A program made the position numbers and the translations under genes. The notes under the pieces were generated by a model. The model saw only the letters and a program-made list of their open reading frames with translations. It was not told where the DNA came from and did no database searches. Positions 7,185 through 17,338 of a stretch of DNA of 64,000 bases are shown one piece after another. How positions within the stretch are numbered: position 1 is the stretch's first letter; every line of letters starts with the position of its first letter. This stretch comes from Paenibacillus herberti (lineage in GTDB: Bacteria > Bacillota > Bacilli > Paenibacillales > Paenibacillaceae): positions 1,519,490-1,583,489 of the forward strand of contig NZ_NMUQ01000001.1 of the NCBI RefSeq assembly GCF_002233675.1, read 5' to 3'.

Positions 7185-9011
7185 GTGCTGAGTGCAGAAC
7201 GATTTTTGTTACTGTTGAACCATTATCGAATTCTTGACCGCGATACCGAGGTAGAAGCAACTTTGGAAGAGCTGGCAGGGCTATTCCATTGTACGGAACG
7301 AAACGTCAAGCTGATTATTCGCAAGCTGGAAGATGAAGGCTGGATCATATGGCATGCCGGCCGTGGCCGCGGCATCCGCTCCCGCATCGAGTTCTGTACG
7401 AGCAGAGAACAATTCCTGCTTGATACCGCCAAGTTAATGGCGTCTGAAGGGGATTATCAGAAGGCGTTCCAGCTAATGCAACACCACGGTGACCGCACCT
7501 CAGCACGCGATCGCTTTGTTGATTTTCTTAACGGCCACTTTGGTTCTGATCGGCTTGTTGATGGCATGCAGGCGCAGCGGGATATTTTCCGCCTCCCTGT
7601 TTATCGCCCTCCCGTATCCCTCGATCCTGCACGGCTGTTCTTCTCGTTCGACTCTCATCTGATCCATCAAATTTTCGATCGACTGCTCGGCTTCGACGCG
7701 CGGGAAGACAAGATCGTACCTGCGCTGGCCCATAATTGGGAGAGCAGCGAGGATGCCCGTGTCTGGACCTTCCATCTGCGCAAAGGGGTCAAGTTTCATC
7801 ACGGCAAGGAAATGACCTCAGAGGATGTATGTTTTACGCTGCAAAGGCTCGCAGACGGGCAGCCGAACCGCTTCTTGCTTGAAACGATGGTCGCGGTAAC
7901 CGCGATAGACAGCCGCACCGTACGGATCTCGCTGCGCCAGCCAAACCGTCTACTGCCTAGACTGTTATGCTCTGCCGTCGCCTCCATCCTGCCCGCAGAC
8001 TTATTGCAGGACGATCCCGAGCGTTATTGGCAGCTGCCTTCGGGTACAGGGCCATTCCGCCTCAATCGCTGGACAGCCGAACGTATGGACCTGGTCGTCC
8101 ATGAGGCCTATTTTCAAGGACGCGCTTACCTGGATGAGGTGCAAATTGCTGTGATGCCAGAAGATATTCCCGCGGAAACACGCCAGAAATGGGGGCAGAT
8201 CATGGCGAGTGACACCCGTATGGCGGTTCGACCAGAGCAGAGCTGGGGAAAGATTCAGACCATTAATCATGGCTGCAGCCTGTTGTCCTGGAATCGCCGG
8301 AAGTCCGGCCCGCAGCAATCAGTCGCCTTCCGGCAAGCGATTGATCTGGCCATCGACCGTCAAGGAATGAGCCGAATGAGCGGTGATCACTGTTATCCGG
8401 CTCGCAGCTATATGCCTAAAACCCATCAGCATCCCGCATTAGAGCGATACGAGCCTGACACGGCCATCCGGCTGCTGGAGGAATGCGGATATGACGGCAC
8501 GCCGATCAAGCTGCTTACTGGCCCCATGCAGCTTCGTGATGCCAAATGGATTAAGGCGCGCTGCGCAGAAATCGGCGTCCCGGTAGAGATTCGATGCGAG
8601 CAGCAGCAAGCGGTATATCCCCCTGATCTAGTGATGGAAGCCGATTGTATTCTACTACATCTGGTTTTCGCTGAAGATGAAGTTTGCGAGCTTGAAATCT
8701 ACTTGCAGGATTCCAGCTATGTACGCCAGCATACCGATAACGCTCTGGCTGTCTGGGTAAGGCGGATTCTCGATCTGCTCTTTTCTGCCGAAACATCGGA
8801 GGAGAGACGCTCTCTGCTCCGCCAAATCGAGCAACGCTTGCTGGACGAACATCAGGTTACTACGCTGATCCATCGGACAATCAGCACTTATGTGCATCCT
8901 TCTGTACGCGGAATCGATATCAATAAGCTGGGATGGATGGATTTCAAAGACATATGGCTCGTATCCGATGCTCAGGAATCGGCAGTGACAAGTCTGAGCT
9001 CCCCGTTGTAA
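7185..9011 (+). CDS. SgrR-family transcriptional regulator with solute-binding domain
   Basis: Protein of 608 residues with an N-terminal winged-helix DNA-binding domain (residues about 1-100) of the SgrR_N type. This is followed by an extracytoplasmic solute-binding-protein-type family 5 domain (residues about 150-570, including HNWESSEDARVWTFHLRKGV and GTGPFRLNRW), here without a signal peptide and therefore cytosolic. Regulators of this design sense a small ligand through the binding-protein domain and often control a nearby transporter, but none is adjacent here. Start is GTG 7185, with AAAGGAG 12 nt upstream. Its 3' end overlaps the convergent topB gene by 40 bp. Confidence 0.85.
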   Translation: MLSAERFLLLLNHYRILDRDTEVEATLEELAGLFHCTERNVKLIIRKLEDEGWIIWHAGRGRGIRSRIEFCTSREQFLLDTAKLMASEGDYQKAFQLMQHHGDRTSARDRFVDFLNGHFGSDRLVDGMQAQRDIFRLPVYRPPVSLDPARLFFSFDSHLIHQIFDRLLGFDAREDKIVPALAHNWESSEDARVWTFHLRKGVKFHHGKEMTSEDVCFTLQRLADGQPNRFLLETMVAVTAIDSRTVRISLRQPNRLLPRLLCSAVASILPADLLQDDPERYWQLPSGTGPFRLNRWTAERMDLVVHEAYFQGRAYLDEVQIAVMPEDIPAETRQKWGQIMASDTRMAVRPEQSWGKIQTINHGCSLLSWNRRKSGPQQSVAFRQAIDLAIDRQGMSRMSGDHCYPARSYMPKTHQHPALERYEPDTAIRLLEECGYDGTPIKLLTGPMQLRDAKWIKARCAEIGVPVEIRCEQQQAVYPPDLVMEADCILLHLVFAEDEVCELEIYLQDSSYVRQHTDNALAVWVRRILDLLFSAETSEERRSLLRQIEQRLLDEHQVTTLIHRTISTYVHPSVRGIDINKLGWMDFKDIWLVSDAQESAVTSLSSPL

Positions 9012-11332
9012 GGAAGCTCAAGCTGCAATCTTCCTTTCACGGCGGCCCCTCTCTCGTTCGTGAACGTAAGAAGGCTTGTCTGTCTCTTTTGGAGCAGCGA
9101 TTGAAGCATCGCTAAGCTGATCTTCTTACCATGCTGCTCCTTCCAAATGACGAAGCGGCAGCCTTCTTTGAATTGTGAGCAGCCGTAGCCCCGCTTACCT
9201 TCAACTATCGCGCCGCTGCAGCCGGGCTGAGGACATCGACCCAGCACTTTCAAGCCGGTTGTCGAGCCTTGGCTATCAGCAGCACCTTTACCGTTTGCCG
9301 CCGCGGATCGAATCGCTTTGCCAGCTGCGGCCGCAGCTCGGCTGCTGCCTGCGCCTTTAGACGCGGCCGTACCCTTCGCAGCATCTGTCGCGCCTTTTGC
9401 CGCCCGGCCAGCAGCAGGACGAGTAGTCCCTTTACGAGCGCCCTGGCGGCCGTTGCCGCGCTCTTGCTCCTGAAAAGTACCGGCTGGCGCTGGAGCCTGC
9501 TCCCGAACCTTTTCAACAATCAACTTCGCGAACTGCTTCACCTTATCGATGAATGTCTCATGGGAGGCTTCATCCCGGGCAATCTGCACCAATCTCCGCT
9601 CCCATTGGCCGGTCATGACCGGAGAAGCCAGCAGCTTAACGCCAGCCCCGCGAATCAACTCGATTGCGGCAATGCCCTTGGGCTCAACTTCGAGCTTTTT
9701 GCCTACGGCCACGATATACCCAACCTGCTTCAACCTCTCGATCGTCGCTGCTCGTGTCGCCGGAGTGCCAAGACCGCTGTCTCGCATCGTCTCACGCAGC
9801 TCCTCGTCTTCCATGGACTTGCCTGCGCTTTCCATCGCCTTGAGCAGAGTTCCTTCCGTAAAAGCCTTAGGAGGCTGCGTCGCCTTCTCTTCCGCTTTTG
9901 CCCCTTTGCAAAGCACCGGAGCCTCGGCGTCAACAGTGAATTCACCATCAATGAGCAGTTGCTCGTCCTCTTCTTCTTCGTCGCCGTTTTTCTTTGCTTT
10001 GCCTCGGCTCTTTTTACTCTCTTCATTGTCCGCTTGGCCTTGCGTCACTTTCCAGCCTGGATCAAGCAACTGCTTAACCCGTGTACGAAAAGTTTCCTCC
10101 TCCACTTCCGTCAGCACGGTGTGGTTGCGGTACACAGCCGGACCGTAATAATGGGATAAAAAGCGGCGCACAATAAGATCATAAATTTTCTTTTCATCCG
10201 CGTTCAGTGAGCCTGGCTTTTTTGGTGTCGGCAAAATCGCATGATGGTCCTCGACCTTGGACGGGTTGCACACAGCCTTATTGCCCTTATGCACCTTGGA
10301 GCGATCCGCTCCGACCGCCAGCTCGGCATACTCCGTACCACGCAGCATATCTAGTGCTTTGGCCATTACCGGAACCGTTTCCTCGGTCACGTAATTGGAG
10401 CTTGTTCTTGGGTATGTAATAACTTTATGTTTCTCATAAAGAGCCTGCGCTACATCAAGCGTTTTTTTGGCAGGGAAGCCATAACGACCGTTCGCTTCAC
10501 GCTGCAGCAGCGTCAGGTCATGAAGCCGATAAGGATACTCCTTCGACTCGACGATGTCATAACGGGAAATGCGCCCTTTTTTCCCTTTCACCTTTTCAGC
10601 TAGCGCCTGAGCTTTCGCTCCATCCGTCAGCCTCTCTCCTTGCCAGATTCCCTTGTACTTAACCGTCTTCTGGTGGAATTGAGCTTCGATCCGGTAATAG
10701 GTTTCGGACTGGAACGCCTCAATCTCTTTATAGCGGTCGTAAAGCAGCGCCAAAACAGGCGTTTGCACCCGGCCAACCGACAATAACGTGCGATGGCGAA
10801 TCGTAAAAGCACGAGATGCGTTCATACCGATCAACCAGTCCGCTTCGCTTCGCGCTTGTGCCGCCCTCGTAAGTGGAGCGTATTTTTCATCGCTTGCCAG
10901 CTGCTGAAAGCCCCTGCGAATCGTCTCCGGCGTCAAGTCGGATATCCATAACCGATCAACGGGCTGACTCAGCTTCAGATGCCGACGGATGAGATGAAAA
11001 ATAAGCTGCCCTTCCCGCCCGGCATCACAGGCATTGACGATCCGTTCGCATTTGCGTGCAAGCTCTCCAATGACCTTGAGCTGATCCTTCGTACGAGGAT
11101 TCGGGGATAGCTTGAAGTTATCCGGTATAATCGGCAAGTCGGCGTCTTGCCACTTTTTGTACTTAGGATCATAATCATCCGGCTCGGCAAGACCGACTAG
11201 ATGACCGATGGCCCAAGTAACAATAAACCGCTCGCCCTCAAGATGAGTGCGGCGGTTCGTTGCTCTAGGCTCCATGACGGCGGCAATTGTCCGTCCCATA
11301 TCCGGTTTTTCGGCAATAATGAGTGTCTTCAA
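8972..11332 (-). CDS. topB: DNA topoisomerase III
   Basis: Type IA topoisomerase of 786 residues. The TOPRIM domain has the acidic EKPDMG start and DAGREGQ (about 103-109). The catalytic tyrosine is Tyr307 in VITYPRTSSNY. These enzymes pass single strands through transient breaks and unlink recombination and replication intermediates. The C-terminal region has a long Ala/Gly/Lys-rich linker (about 640-710) and then a four-cysteine zinc ribbon (CPQPGCSGAIV ... YGCSQFKEGC). At about 60 residues longer than the B. subtilis enzyme, the linker explains the extra size. It converges with the SgrR-type gene, overlapping it by 40 bp. Confidence 0.95.
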   Translation of the reverse strand: MKTLIIAEKPDMGRTIAAVMEPRATNRRTHLEGERFIVTWAIGHLVGLAEPDDYDPKYKKWQDADLPIIPDNFKLSPNPRTKDQLKVIGELARKCERIVNACDAGREGQLIFHLIRRHLKLSQPVDRLWISDLTPETIRRGFQQLASDEKYAPLTRAAQARSEADWLIGMNASRAFTIRHRTLLSVGRVQTPVLALLYDRYKEIEAFQSETYYRIEAQFHQKTVKYKGIWQGERLTDGAKAQALAEKVKGKKGRISRYDIVESKEYPYRLHDLTLLQREANGRYGFPAKKTLDVAQALYEKHKVITYPRTSSNYVTEETVPVMAKALDMLRGTEYAELAVGADRSKVHKGNKAVCNPSKVEDHHAILPTPKKPGSLNADEKKIYDLIVRRFLSHYYGPAVYRNHTVLTEVEEETFRTRVKQLLDPGWKVTQGQADNEESKKSRGKAKKNGDEEEEDEQLLIDGEFTVDAEAPVLCKGAKAEEKATQPPKAFTEGTLLKAMESAGKSMEDEELRETMRDSGLGTPATRAATIERLKQVGYIVAVGKKLEVEPKGIAAIELIRGAGVKLLASPVMTGQWERRLVQIARDEASHETFIDKVKQFAKLIVEKVREQAPAPAGTFQEQERGNGRQGARKGTTRPAAGRAAKGATDAAKGTAASKGAGSSRAAAAAGKAIRSAAANGKGAADSQGSTTGLKVLGRCPQPGCSGAIVEGKRGYGCSQFKEGCRFVIWKEQHGKKISLAMLQSLLQKRQTSLLTFTNERGAAVKGRLQLELPYNGELRLVTADS

Positions 11333-11400
11333 TCAACCGACTCCTCTCTAATCCAAGGAGGAATTTTACAGCAAAGGGAGGAAGGCTGCCGAGCCAAGGC

Positions 11401-12576
11401 TCAGGCAGCAATATCCTCCAGCATGTCCAGAATATCATTCACACCTACGGACCAGTTCTGGTCCTCGGCATATTTGCGGTTGATCCAATTAATCGGATCC
11501 TGATCTCCCGGACGGTTTTTGCTGAGATTGACCACCGTTTTGGCGGCGATCATGGAAGATTCCTCAATGGTCGTATTGAAGCTCTGCCAACTGTAATATA
11601 CATTGAACGGATTATTAGCCATCTCTTTGGCGCGATCGTGATCTTCCGGCACAAAGCTCTGTTCCTGCCCAGTAATGGCAAACAGCAGCAGCGGATCGAT
11701 GTTATAATGGCGCGCAGCTTTAATAATGGCATCCATATACTTAGGCTCGGCCAACATCGAAGATCGGCTTTCTAGGAAAGCTTTCAATTCCTCATATTGA
11801 ATATCGGAATATTGCAATGACTTCGGGAGCTCATTTTTAAAAGTTGGTGTTGCTTTCTTTCCAGGTTCAGTGGCTGCAGCAGCTGCTTCCTTACCAGGAG
11901 CTCCGGATGCTTGGCTCTTGACTCCGGCAGCAGCCTGCTGTTCCAGAGCTGAAGCCGACACGATTGGCATCGTACCTGCTCCATTGCTTTTATGGACAAG
12001 AGACCAAATATACACCAGTAAACCACCCAAAAGCAAGATGGCGAACACGGCAGACAGCAGAATCCGTGTGCTTGGCATACCGCTCAACAGAGAAGCCGTA
12101 TCCCCCTTTTCAAGGGAGGATGAAGCTTGTGGCTCAGCGGCAGCAACAGGGGCATTCAGCTCACGTGCAACGGCATCGAGCGGAGTTTGCTGATCATTAG
12201 AGTTCACCAGTCGCAATACACGCTGAAATTCACGGTCTTCTACTGAAACATCCAACTTGCGCTCGACCCAGCTGCGAAGCGGCCGGACAATTCTTTGATC
12301 ACGAATATCGAGGTCAAGGCATGCTTCAAAAATATGCCCCGTATGAACAGTTCCAACGCTGCCAAGCAGCTTTTTACGTACAAGGCGCGAGGTCAATTCT
12401 TTTTTAACGGTTTCGGCAAAGTCCGGTAAATGCTGATTGATAATACGCCGAATGGCATCGGCAACAATTTCGCTTTTCTCACTTTGCGGTTTATCAGGGT
12501 ATTTATCGTCAATAAAGGTTCTGATATGGTGAATATCCGCAGGCGTGAGAATTGAGGCGCCTTCGGTGCTTTTCAC
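11401..12576 (-). CDS. Membrane-anchored lysozyme-like (glucosaminidase-type) protein
   Basis: About 391 residues. A cytosolic N-terminal part of about 165 residues is followed by one transmembrane helix (ILLSAVFAILLLGGLLVYIW), an Ala/Lys-rich linker, and a C-terminal domain of about 140 residues. That domain contains DPLLLFAITGQEQSF and a late NWSVGVNDIL stretch, resembling lysozyme-like muramidase/glucosaminidase folds with a catalytic Glu in GQEQS. The C-terminal part would face the wall. GTG 12576 is preferred over TTG 12582 because GGAG is nine bases from the GTG. The function is probably wall remodelling, but the catalytic assignment is tentative. Confidence 0.62.
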   Translation of the reverse strand: MKSTEGASILTPADIHHIRTFIDDKYPDKPQSEKSEIVADAIRRIINQHLPDFAETVKKELTSRLVRKKLLGSVGTVHTGHIFEACLDLDIRDQRIVRPLRSWVERKLDVSVEDREFQRVLRLVNSNDQQTPLDAVARELNAPVAAAEPQASSSLEKGDTASLLSGMPSTRILLSAVFAILLLGGLLVYIWSLVHKSNGAGTMPIVSASALEQQAAAGVKSQASGAPGKEAAAAATEPGKKATPTFKNELPKSLQYSDIQYEELKAFLESRSSMLAEPKYMDAIIKAARHYNIDPLLLFAITGQEQSFVPEDHDRAKEMANNPFNVYYSWQSFNTTIEESSMIAAKTVVNLSKNRPGDQDPINWINRKYAEDQNWSVGVNDILDMLEDIAA

Positions 12577-12711
12577 GAGCAATCTCTCCTTTATCTATCC
12601 TTATTGGGAATAGGCAATAGGCCTATTGTACCATATCAAGTGATAGTGGAGAGCTTAAGATATTGGATAAACCGTCAGTATGAACCAATACATCCAGAAC
12701 TTTCTTAAAAA

Positions 12712-12738
12712 GGAAAAAGCGCCTGGTGAGCAGGCGCC
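12712..12738 (-). terminator. Terminator of gltD
   Basis: On the minus strand GCGCCTG and CAGGCGC (12737-12731 with 12725-12719) form a tight stem followed by TTTTT, ten bases past the gltD stop. Confidence 0.85.
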
Positions 12739-12747
12739 TAGTTATTC

Positions 12748-14235
12748 TTAAGGGAGCATGCTGCTGCCCATCAGATATTTGTCGACCTCGCGAGCAGCTT
12801 CACGACCTTCGTTGATCGCCCAAACGACGAGACTTTGGCCGCGACGGATATCGCCAGCTGCAAACACTTTATCAACGCTCGTGACGTACTTGCCGTAGCG
12901 AGCTTTGACATTTGTACGCCGATCTTGCTCCACCTTGAAGGCATCAACAAGCGTTTTTTCTGGTCCTTCGAACCCAACCGCGATGAAAACGAGATCAGCC
13001 GGCCATACTTTTTCGGTGCCTGGAAGCTCTTTGTAGATCTTTCTTCCGGTCTCATCAACCGTACGCTCGATCTGCACGGTATGGAGCTCCTTCAGCTTGC
13101 CGTTCTCGTCACCGACGAACTTCTTCGTCAGCACAGAGAATGCCCGTGGATCTTCGCCGTATACCGCCTTAGCTTCTTCATGGGCGTAATCAAGCGTATA
13201 AACGTTCGGGAATTCCGGCCATGGATTCGTGAGCGAATCACGCTGCAGCGGAGCCTTCGCATGCGTACCGAACTGGGTCACGGACTTGCAGCCATGACGC
13301 AGCGCCGTAGCAACGCAGTCAGTACCGGTGTCACCGCCGCCGATGACGATAACATCCTTGTCCTTGGCGGAAATATAGTTGCCATCCTCCAGGCCAGAGT
13401 CCAGGTAGCTCTTAATCGTTCCGTTAAGGTAATCCATCGCCATATGAACGCCCTCAAGCTTAGAGCCTTCAATGTCTACGCCGCGAGCTTTGGTCGCGCC
13501 ACCGCACAGCACGATTGCGTCAAAACCCTCTAGAAGCTCTTCTGCTCCGATGTCTTTGCCAATCTCCGTATTCGGTACGAAGTCGACGCCTTCCGCTTCC
13601 ATCAGGTCTACACGGCGCTGAACGACTCCTTTGTCCAGCTTCATCGTCGGGATGCCGTAAGTGAGCAAGCCACCAATCCGATCCGCACGCTCATATACGG
13701 TTACCGTATGGCCAGCTTTGTTCAGCTGAGCCGCACAAGCCATGCCAGCTGGGCCGGAGCCGACTACGGCTATCTTTTTACCCGTACGCATCTTAGGAGG
13801 CTGAGGTACGACCCAGCCCTCGTCGAAGCCGCGATCAATAATCGCTTGCTCAATCGTCTTAATTGTAACGGAATCGCCGATCAGCCCAACTGTACAGGAA
13901 CCTTCGCAAGGCGCCGGACAGACGCGACCCGTGAATTCAGGGAAATTATTCGTTTTGTGCAGGCGCTCAAGCGCTTCACGCCAGAGACCACGGTAGATCA
14001 AATTGTTCCACTCTGGAATCAAGTTGTTCACCGGACAGCCGGAAGCAGCTCCCGCGATTTCCATTCCCGTATGGCAATAAGGCGTGCCGCAGTCCATGCA
14101 GCGCGAGCCTTGCGTACGCAGCTGATCATCGGGCAAATGCTTGTGGAATTCATCCCAATCCTTGATTCTCTCTAGCGGACTGCGATCAGTCGGCAGCTCA
14201 CGCTTATATTCCATAAAACCAGTTGGTGTCGACAT
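12748..14235 (-). CDS. gltD: Glutamate synthase small subunit
   Basis: About 495 residues. An N-terminal region with cysteines ([28 protein letters not shown]) ligates iron-sulfur clusters. Two Rossmann motifs follow: [12 protein letters not shown] for FAD and [12 protein letters not shown] for NADPH. The subunit takes electrons from NADPH and passes them to GltB, which makes glutamate from glutamine and 2-oxoglutarate. No gltB lies in this window: about 210 bp of apparently empty sequence (14236-14446) precedes the gene. ATG 14235 is chosen over 14253 because GGAGG sits about 10 nt upstream of it. Confidence 0.93.
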   Translation of the reverse strand: MSTPTGFMEYKRELPTDRSPLERIKDWDEFHKHLPDDQLRTQGSRCMDCGTPYCHTGMEIAGAASGCPVNNLIPEWNNLIYRGLWREALERLHKTNNFPEFTGRVCPAPCEGSCTVGLIGDSVTIKTIEQAIIDRGFDEGWVVPQPPKMRTGKKIAVVGSGPAGMACAAQLNKAGHTVTVYERADRIGGLLTYGIPTMKLDKGVVQRRVDLMEAEGVDFVPNTEIGKDIGAEELLEGFDAIVLCGGATKARGVDIEGSKLEGVHMAMDYLNGTIKSYLDSGLEDGNYISAKDKDVIVIGGGDTGTDCVATALRHGCKSVTQFGTHAKAPLQRDSLTNPWPEFPNVYTLDYAHEEAKAVYGEDPRAFSVLTKKFVGDENGKLKELHTVQIERTVDETGRKIYKELPGTEKVWPADLVFIAVGFEGPEKTLVDAFKVEQDRRTNVKARYGKYVTSVDKVFAAGDIRRGQSLVVWAINEGREAAREVDKYLMGSSMLP

Positions 14236-14446
14236 CTTTCCCCATTCCTCCATCCATTAGTCCCGTGTTCATCTGTTATCTGTATGTGTATGTGTGCTAG
14301 GACACTTGACCAAACCGATTCGATTCATTACATAAACTTGCATGCCGGCGAATACTTTGTACAACATCGTAGCATTCTTTCCAAGTGTGCTTAATGGAGT
14401 ATGCGTACAATCATTTGCACTTTGTCGCATAAAAGCAGCATAGAGA

Positions 14447-14956
14447 TTACAATTGGCGAGCCTGTGACTTCCGCTGATACGTATTGAAAGTGTATGTCTC
14501 CCCCTGCGATCCTGTCTCTTGCCCAGGAACAGACTCCACGAGCTTCCACTCTTCCGGCGAAAATTCAGGGAAATAAGCATCTCCCCCGCCATAAGAGAAA
14601 TTAACCTCCGTCAGCAGAAGCCTGTCCGCATGCTGCATCATAAGGCGGTAAATCTGCTCGCCTCCGATAACCATAAGCTCCGAGTCAGATGGTACTGCTT
14701 CCAGTGCTTTCTCAACCGTATGAAAAAGCTCCACGCCTTCAGGAAGCTCAATCTCGCTGCGAGAAAGCAGCAAATTGCGACGTCCCTTGAGTGGTCGGCT
14801 GCCAAAGGATTGGAACGTCTTCCGCCCCATTAGTACGGCTGTGCCCAGCGTTTGATTTTTGAAAAAGCGCATATCTTCCGGAAGCTTCCACGGCAGATCA
14901 TTGCCCTTCCCGATCAGGCGATCCCGGTCCATGCAAGCAATCATCGTCACACTCAT
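14447..14956 (-). CDS. folA: Dihydrofolate reductase
   Basis: Protein of 169 residues with the classic DHFR opening ([23 protein letters not shown]), the LPEDMRFFK segment containing the acidic active-site region, and [12 protein letters not shown] for NADPH and fold closure. It reduces dihydrofolate to tetrahydrofolate using NADPH. Its ATG overlaps the thyA stop by four bases (ATGA), a sign of translational coupling. This makes sense because ThyA produces the dihydrofolate that FolA recycles. The C-terminus has a short extension beyond the core. Confidence 0.95.
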   Translation of the reverse strand: MSVTMIACMDRDRLIGKGNDLPWKLPEDMRFFKNQTLGTAVLMGRKTFQSFGSRPLKGRRNLLLSRSEIELPEGVELFHTVEKALEAVPSDSELMVIGGEQIYRLMMQHADRLLLTEVNFSYGGGDAYFPEFSPEEWKLVESVPGQETGSQGETYTFNTYQRKSQARQL

Positions 14957-15747
14957 ACCGATACCTCGGCTTTAATCGTAGGATGATGTTCATAGCCGAC
15001 GACCTCAAAGTCTTCGAAACGGTAGTCAAAAATGGAATCTGGTCTGCGATTCAGCACAAGTCTCGGCAGCGGGTATGGCTCCCGTGTTAACTGCAGCTTA
15101 ACCTGCTCCAGATGATTCGTATAAATATGCACATCTCCTCCGGAGTAGATCAGCTCTCCAGGCTCCAGATCGCATTGCTGCGCAATCATATGCGTCAGCA
15201 TGGCGTACTGAGCAACATTGAACGGCAAGCCGAGGAAAGTATCGGAGGAACGCATCGTAAACATACAGTTCAGACGTCCGCCGCTCACCTGGAATTGGAA
15301 CACAAAGTGACAAGGAGGAAGCTTCATCCCACCAATCTCGCCCACATTCCAGGCACTGACCATATGTCTGCGGGAATCCGGATTGTTACGGATCGAATCA
15401 ATAACGGCCGCAATCTGATCATGCGTACTGCCGTTTTTGTCCTCCCAAGCTCGCCACTGGGAGCCATATACCGGCCCAAGGTCTCCGTTCTCATCCGCCC
15501 ATTCATTCCATATCCGAACACCATTCTCTTGAAGGTACTTAATGTTCGTATCTCCGCTCAAAAACCAAAGCAGCTCGTGAATGATCGATTTGACATGAAC
15601 CCGCTTCGTTGTGACCAAAGGAAATCCTTTGGCCAGATCGAATCGAAGCTGTCTTCCGAATACAGAAATGGTGCCGGTGCCGGTTCGATCGGAACGCTCC
15701 GTGCCGTTGTCAAGAATATCCTGTAAAAGTTCCAAGTAATTGTTCAT
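14953..15747 (-). CDS. thyA: Thymidylate synthase
   Basis: Protein of 264 residues, the usual length for ThyA. The catalytic cysteine is Cys146 in LPPCHF. Substrate-binding segments include [18 protein letters not shown] and the [16 protein letters not shown] region. It methylates dUMP to dTMP with methylene-tetrahydrofolate. ATG 15747 has AGGGGG six bases upstream; an upstream in-frame start at 15765 has none. It forms a two-gene operon with folA. Confidence 0.97.
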   Translation of the reverse strand: MNNYLELLQDILDNGTERSDRTGTGTISVFGRQLRFDLAKGFPLVTTKRVHVKSIIHELLWFLSGDTNIKYLQENGVRIWNEWADENGDLGPVYGSQWRAWEDKNGSTHDQIAAVIDSIRNNPDSRRHMVSAWNVGEIGGMKLPPCHFVFQFQVSGGRLNCMFTMRSSDTFLGLPFNVAQYAMLTHMIAQQCDLEPGELIYSGGDVHIYTNHLEQVKLQLTREPYPLPRLVLNRRPDSIFDYRFEDFEVVGYEHHPTIKAEVSV

Positions 15748-15873
15748 TTCGAACCCCCTAGCCACTATCTATAAGAAGTATTTTAACATCCCGAAGGCTA
15801 ATTTGTCTCCTTCGTATACGGGGGAAATAAGATATTACTACCGCGAAATTATGTATTCTTGTCAAATAAGTAC

Positions 15874-15903
15874 GAAAAAGCCGGCACTTGGCAAGTGCCG
15901 GCT
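15874..15903 (-). terminator. Terminator of the pyruvate dehydrogenase operon
   Basis: A perfect 12-bp stem (15879-15890 with 15892-15903) with a very short loop runs into TTTTTC on the minus strand, 16 bases after the lpd stop. Confidence 0.85.
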
Positions 15904-15918
15904 CCTCCAGAAGTTATC

Positions 15919-17334
15919 TTATTTTACGAACGTATGGATCGGATGGCCAAGCGCCACTTCAGCCGCATCAAGCGTAATTTCGCCGAGTGTTGGATGCGCG
16001 TGGATCGTCAGAGCAATATCCTCCAGCGTAGCGCCCATCTCGATCGCCAGACCAAGCTCAGCGATCATATTGGAAGCTTCGATACCGGCGATATGAGCGC
16101 CAAGTACCAAACCGGAATCTTTGTCTGCAACGAGCTTCACGAAGCCTTCAGCAGCGTTCAGAGATAGGGCGCGTCCGTTAGCGGCAAATGGGAATTTGCC
16201 AACTTTAACGTTGTAGCCTTTCTCTTTTGCTTCTTTTTCGGTCAAGCCAACGCTTGCGCACTCCGGATCGGAGAAGCAAACAGCAGGCATACATTTGTAG
16301 TCCACTTTGCTTGGTTCGCCAGCAATAACTTCAGCCGCAACGCGACCTTCGTACATAGCCTTATGTGCAAGCGCAGGTCCTGGAACGATGTCGCCGATAG
16401 CAAAGATATGAGGAATGCTTGTGCGGCCTTCATCGTTGACTTCAATCAGTCCACGATCGGTCATTTTGATGTTGATCAGATCAAGACCAAGCTCTCCGTC
16501 CGTGTTTGGACGACGGCCGACCGTTACGAGCAGATAGTCTGCAGTAACTTTCTCTTCCTTGTCGCCAACCATGTACGTAACCGTAACGTCCTTATCCGTC
16601 TGCTCAGCACCTTTTGCTTGAGCGCCAGTAATAATCTCAGCGCCTTTTGCTTTGAGTTTCTTCGCTACGAGTTGGGACATATCTTTATCAAATCCAGCCA
16701 GGATGGAGTCCAGACCTTCGATGATCGTTACTTTTGTGCCGAATTTGCTGTACATTTGGCTCAGCTCGACGCCGATGTAGCCACCGCCGATAACGGCCAG
16801 GCTTTTCGGAATTTCAGGCAGAGACAATGCACCGGTGGAGGAAATGATACGTCCGCCAAACGGGAAAGCTTTCAGCTCGATCGGACGGGAACCCGTCGCG
16901 ATAATGCAGTTCTTGAACCGGTAGCGCGGAGCTTCCTGGTCGTTGAATACACGAGCTTCGTTTTCGTTGATGAACATAACTTCACCAGCGAAGTACTGGA
17001 TCTTGTTCGCTTTGAGCAAGCTGGCAACGCCGCCAGTAAGCTTCTTAACGACTCCGCCTTTGAACTCCTGGATTTTGTTCCAGTCGACTTTCACGTCGCT
17101 AGCGGTGATGCCGATAGCTTCAGCGTGGCTGACGTTGTCGAATTGATGAGAAGCCGAGATCAGAGCTTTGGAAGGAATACAACCTACGTTGAGGCAAACG
17201 CCGCCAACATATTCTTTCTCCACGCAAAGCACGCTTTGGCCGAGTTGGGCAGCGCGAATCGCTGCCACATATCCGCCAGGTCCGGCGCCAATTACCAGTG
17301 TATCAATATCGAGAGATGCGTCTCCTACTACCAT
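15919..17334 (-). CDS. pdhD: Dihydrolipoyl dehydrogenase (E3)
   Basis: Protein of 471 residues. FAD motif VIGAGPGGYVAA lies near residue 15, the redox-active disulfide is in GGVCLNVGCIPSK near residue 50, and an NAD motif VIGGGYIGVEL lies mid-protein. The C-terminal HAHPTLGE contains the catalytic His-Glu pair. E3 reoxidises lipoyl groups of the pyruvate dehydrogenase E2 core, passing electrons to NAD+. ATG 17334 follows GGAGGTATAAGCTC, which overlaps the pdhC stop region. It is the last gene of pdhA-pdhB-pdhC-pdhD. Confidence 0.95.
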   Translation of the reverse strand: MVVGDASLDIDTLVIGAGPGGYVAAIRAAQLGQSVLCVEKEYVGGVCLNVGCIPSKALISASHQFDNVSHAEAIGITASDVKVDWNKIQEFKGGVVKKLTGGVASLLKANKIQYFAGEVMFINENEARVFNDQEAPRYRFKNCIIATGSRPIELKAFPFGGRIISSTGALSLPEIPKSLAVIGGGYIGVELSQMYSKFGTKVTIIEGLDSILAGFDKDMSQLVAKKLKAKGAEIITGAQAKGAEQTDKDVTVTYMVGDKEEKVTADYLLVTVGRRPNTDGELGLDLINIKMTDRGLIEVNDEGRTSIPHIFAIGDIVPGPALAHKAMYEGRVAAEVIAGEPSKVDYKCMPAVCFSDPECASVGLTEKEAKEKGYNVKVGKFPFAANGRALSLNAAEGFVKLVADKDSGLVLGAHIAGIEASNMIAELGLAIEMGATLEDIALTIHAHPTLGEITLDAAEVALGHPIHTFVK

Positions 17335-17338
17335 GAGC

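Noticed and set aside
9269..10159. Plus-strand open frame of 296 codons opposite topB
   Set aside because: Arginine-, cysteine- and serine-rich product from the GC-rich linker of topB; no start signal.
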